Positions 61,926-64,000 of a DNA stretch of 64,000 nucleotides are shown here, piece after piece; position 1 is the stretch's first letter; each line of letters opens with the position of its first letter. The notes under the pieces were generated by a model that saw only the letters and a list, made by a program, of their open reading frames with translations, did no database searches and was not told the origin of the DNA. Source of the stretch: an uncultured Saprospiraceae bacterium (GTDB taxonomy: Bacteria; Bacteroidota; Bacteroidia; Chitinophagales; Saprospiraceae); the NCBI GenBank assembly GCA_937950315.1, contig CALFDU010000105.1:1-64000 (forward strand). The letters run 5' to 3'. A program made the position numbers and the translations under genes.

Positions 61926-62300
61926 ATGAAAAATTTAATCCTTACAATCGCAGCAGTTATCAGCTTATCAACGATAACATTCGCTACCAATATTGAAGAT
62001 GGTTCTTTGGCAATCGTTAAGTCAGAAAAGGTAGAAGTAATTTTAGAAAACGAAACTCAGAAAAAGTTTATCGTATCCTCTGTATTCGAAGAAGACAACA
62101 ACAACATTGCTTTGGTTTTTGAATCAACAGTGAACATGATTCAAGTATTTGATACAAACGGTGATCTGGAAATGATGTTACCGATCGATTCTTCAAAAGT
62201 AAACTTAGGAATGAGTCTATTTGCAGAAGGATCTTACAGAATTGGATTTATGGTTGAAGGATTATCTGAAGTACAGTATACTTCTCTTCAGGTAAAATAA
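61926..62300 (+). CDS. Small secreted protein resembling a stand-alone T9SS-like domain
   Basis: Encodes 124 residues: a clear signal peptide (STITFA), then about 100 residues that look like a T9SS sorting domain without cargo. MIQVFDTNGDLEMMLP, KVNLGMSLFAEGSYRIGFMVEG and the closing strand SLQVK line up in order with the DTNG.L / L...G.Y / KFIKL elements of real sorting domains in this window (for example in the BNR protein). No PNP motif of a complete CTD (YPNP/FPNP) is found, so it may not be cleaved or exported by T9SS. It is followed by a strong terminator. I do not know its function. Confidence 0.55.
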   Translation: MKNLILTIAAVISLSTITFATNIEDGSLAIVKSEKVEVILENETQKKFIVSSVFEEDNNNIALVFESTVNMIQVFDTNGDLEMMLPIDSSKVNLGMSLFAEGSYRIGFMVEGLSEVQYTSLQVK

Positions 62301-62334
62301 TCTAGACAAGTAATGTAGTTAAATAAAAGGTGGT

Positions 62335-62370
62335 AAACCCCTGATTCTAAGAATCAGGGGTTTTTGTTTT
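62335..62370 (+). terminator. Rho-independent terminator
   Basis: AAACCCCTGATTC (62335-62347) pairs perfectly with GAATCAGGGGTTT (62351-62363) around a 3-nt loop and runs into T-rich sequence. It ends the small secreted protein gene; the end of the T run meets the stop codon of the DUF1501 gene on the other strand. Confidence 0.9.
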
Positions 62371-63926
62371 TATGCCTTGATCACCCTCACAGTTTTCTGT
62401 GACTTTTTACCCGCAACTCTCACAAAGTAAATTCCAGAAACCAAATCATGGCTCGGTATTTTCAATTCATGTGTACCTCGTGAAAATTGCTGATTGGTGA
62501 TTACCTTCAATTCAGAGCCAATTGAATTGAAAACACTTACTCGATACCAATCATCTTGTGCATCAAACTTTACATTAAAGTAATCCGAAAATGGATTAGG
62601 GAATACTTGTAGATTGAAATTATCTGCTATCTCGTCTTCGACTGATGTAACTGTCGCGCATTGAATCAGTGGCAAATGTTGGAAGTCTCTAAAAAGAACT
62701 TCTTTTACCTTATCTTCAGAAATCCCAAACCAATCCATAAGCATGGTCGCATAAACTGACCTGAAATCGTATTGCATAGGAACTCCTTCGTTTACTTCCA
62801 CTTGAGTATCAATCGTTGGATTGTCTCCAATAATTCCCGGATTGACACAAGAACCAAAAACAATGATTGGTGCTGCAGTTCCATGATCGGTCCCCGCACT
62901 TTGATTTGATCTGATACGTCTACCAAACTCCGAGTAGGTCATGCCCATTACTCTATCGTCAATCCCCAACTTGATCAAGTCATCCTGAAATGCACAGATC
63001 GCATTTGATAATTCTTCTAGAATATCCGCATGTGTGCCAGTGGTAGGATCAGCTTCTTCTGCTTGCCCTGAGTGAGTATCAAATCCACCAAGCTGCACAA
63101 CATATATTTTTGTTTTACTACCGCCTGAGATAAGTCTTGCAACAATTTTTAGCTTCTCTGCTAGATTGGTTTCACCATATTTTGTTGACAAATTATTACC
63201 AGCATTTGCGGAAGCGATAATAGACTCTGAATACTCATTGGTCTGACGAGCAATATCTCTTACAAAATCCAATTCTCTTCCATAACAATTATTCTGGATA
63301 TCTCCTTCTTGCCCGATATTCACGGTCCCAGGTTCAAAAGGATCTGTCAATGCCAAAGAAAAATTACTAACCATACCCTGGCAAGTTTCTGAAACGATAC
63401 TTCCAATAGACAAAGCAAAAGGATCAGGACAAGCCTCATTAGGATAACCATCAGGGAAGTTGGCGTGATTCAACTCAAAGTATCTTCCCATCCACCCAGT
63501 AGTCAAAAATTCATCCGGCTCAGAAGCTGTGTTCCAGATATCCGTTGATCTAAAATGTGATCGATTCTGATTAGGATATGCCACACCTTGGATGAACCCA
63601 AGTTTGGAGTCATCCCACAGACGTCTCATATCTCCCATTCGAGGATGCAAGGCAGCTACATCTGTAAGGCTTAAAACAGCGTTTTCAGGCACCAAAATAT
63701 TTGATCGTACGGCAGCAAGATTGTCGTATTGGTCCATCGGGAGCAGTGTAGACAATCCATCATTCCCTCCTTGCAATTGCACAAGGACCAACACCTTGTC
63801 ATTCCCTTCTCCGATTACATCAAACAATTTATTTTTACCCACAGCAGTAAATGGAGTGCCGCCAACAAAAAATGGCAATGACAAAGCACTACTCGATTGT
63901 AGAAATTTTCTTCTTTTCATTTTCAT
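62370..63926 (-). CDS. DUF1501 protein with twin-arginine signal and T9SS domain
   Basis: Encodes 518 residues. The N-terminus MKMKRRKFLQSSSALSLPFF has a twin-arginine motif (RRKFL), as is usual in the DUF1501 group. The family domain (about 35-420) contains VLVQLQGGNDGLSTLLP, QNRSHFRSTDIW and QLGGFDTHSGQ with a Ser/Asp/His pattern of sulfatase-like enzymes. The C-terminus is a T9SS domain (LQVFPNPFSDYFNVKF, VSGIYFVRVA). Function of DUF1501 proteins is not settled. It is preceded on the same strand by a DUF1800 gene, its usual partner, 13 bp away. Confidence 0.88.
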   Translation of the reverse strand: MKMKRRKFLQSSSALSLPFFVGGTPFTAVGKNKLFDVIGEGNDKVLVLVQLQGGNDGLSTLLPMDQYDNLAAVRSNILVPENAVLSLTDVAALHPRMGDMRRLWDDSKLGFIQGVAYPNQNRSHFRSTDIWNTASEPDEFLTTGWMGRYFELNHANFPDGYPNEACPDPFALSIGSIVSETCQGMVSNFSLALTDPFEPGTVNIGQEGDIQNNCYGRELDFVRDIARQTNEYSESIIASANAGNNLSTKYGETNLAEKLKIVARLISGGSKTKIYVVQLGGFDTHSGQAEEADPTTGTHADILEELSNAICAFQDDLIKLGIDDRVMGMTYSEFGRRIRSNQSAGTDHGTAAPIIVFGSCVNPGIIGDNPTIDTQVEVNEGVPMQYDFRSVYATMLMDWFGISEDKVKEVLFRDFQHLPLIQCATVTSVEDEIADNFNLQVFPNPFSDYFNVKFDAQDDWYRVSVFNSIGSELKVITNQQFSRGTHELKIPSHDLVSGIYFVRVAGKKSQKTVRVIKA

Positions 63927-63939
63927 AAATTTTGTTGAC

Positions 63940-64000
63940 TTACATTAATTGAAATTCAGGCATCTCCAGCATCGCTGTAAATAATGCTACCAGTTTGTTA
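63940..64000 (-). CDS. DUF1800 protein, C-terminal end only
   Basis: The last 19 codons of a minus-strand gene (stop at 63940-63942) read NKLVALFTAMLEMPEFQLM, the typical end of DUF1800 proteins. The frame runs off the right edge. It lies 13 bp upstream of the DUF1501 gene, with which DUF1800 genes are commonly paired and co-transcribed in Bacteroidota. Too short for more. Confidence 0.75.
   Translation of the reverse strand, partial: NKLVALFTAMLEMPEFQLM

Noticed and set aside
1-64000. tRNA, rRNA, CRISPR, insertion sequence or prophage
   Set aside because: Read-through for tRNA T-loops, spaced short repeats, transposase motifs and integrases gave nothing.

Overview
The window is an AT-rich chromosomal segment from a member of the Bacteroidota. 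Many secreted proteins end in a type IX secretion (T9SS, Por) C-terminal sorting domain. One protein carries SprB-like repeats, another a DUF7619-like module, and a DUF1501/DUF1800 pair sits at the right end. Several genes have the Bacteroidota-type promoter TTG-N19/21-TAnnTTTG. The mix of families suggests Saprospiria, but that is inference. No rRNA, tRNA, CRISPR array, insertion sequence or prophage was recognised, so this is core plus accessory chromosome rather than an island.

Layout. 1-6.3 kb: end of an outer-membrane barrel gene, a secreted thioredoxin-like protein, a LamG protein, a DinB-like protein, and a TPR adenylate cyclase behind a small secreted protein. 6.6-11 kb: marR plus two tandem DUF3857/transglutaminase-like genes, one with an intact catalytic triad and one that lost Cys and His. 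11.2-14 kb: a Crp/Fnr gene facing a cysQ - glycosyltransferase - thioredoxin lipoprotein operon. 14.4-21.4 kb: M1 peptidase, TPR protein, a low-molecular-weight phosphatase homologue without its nucleophile, then surE - membrane protein - lpxB, where lpxB has no ordinary start codon before its conserved N-terminus. 21.4-25.8 kb: a lipoprotein, a T9SS protein, a protein with six 132-bp tandem repeats behind a perfect Crp/Fnr-type palindrome, a second Crp/Fnr gene and a decayed histidine kinase. 26.2-30.1 kb: a patatin phospholipase with a cyclic-nucleotide-binding domain, followed by a second adenylate cyclase.

30.1-36.6 kb holds the most system-like block: arsR-type regulator, rhodanese, lipoprotein-type methyltransferase, two-domain sulfurtransferase lipoprotein, sterol-desaturase-family hydroxylase, molybdopterin sulfite dehydrogenase, anchored cytochrome c and a second hydroxylase, all on the minus strand. 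Two related 18-bp imperfect palindromes lie exactly 22 bp before the arsR and rhodanese start codons, and the first overlaps the -33 box of a good promoter. I read this as a sulfur (persulfide/sulfite) handling operon under its own sensor.

36.6-64 kb: S41 peptidase, ornithine-cyclodeaminase-family protein, TonB-dependent receptor behind a second Crp-like site, very large T9SS proteins, topA, an M43 metalloprotease with SprB-like repeats, ftsK, a saccharopine-dehydrogenase-family gene, a BNR-repeat T9SS protein with a lipobox, an unknown secreted protein, a tiny secreted protein that looks like a sorting domain without cargo, and the DUF1501/DUF1800 pair. Recurring themes are T9SS export, cAMP-type signalling (two cyclases, one cyclic-nucleotide-gated lipase, two Crp/Fnr factors, two Crp-like sites) and active/inactive enzyme paralogues.
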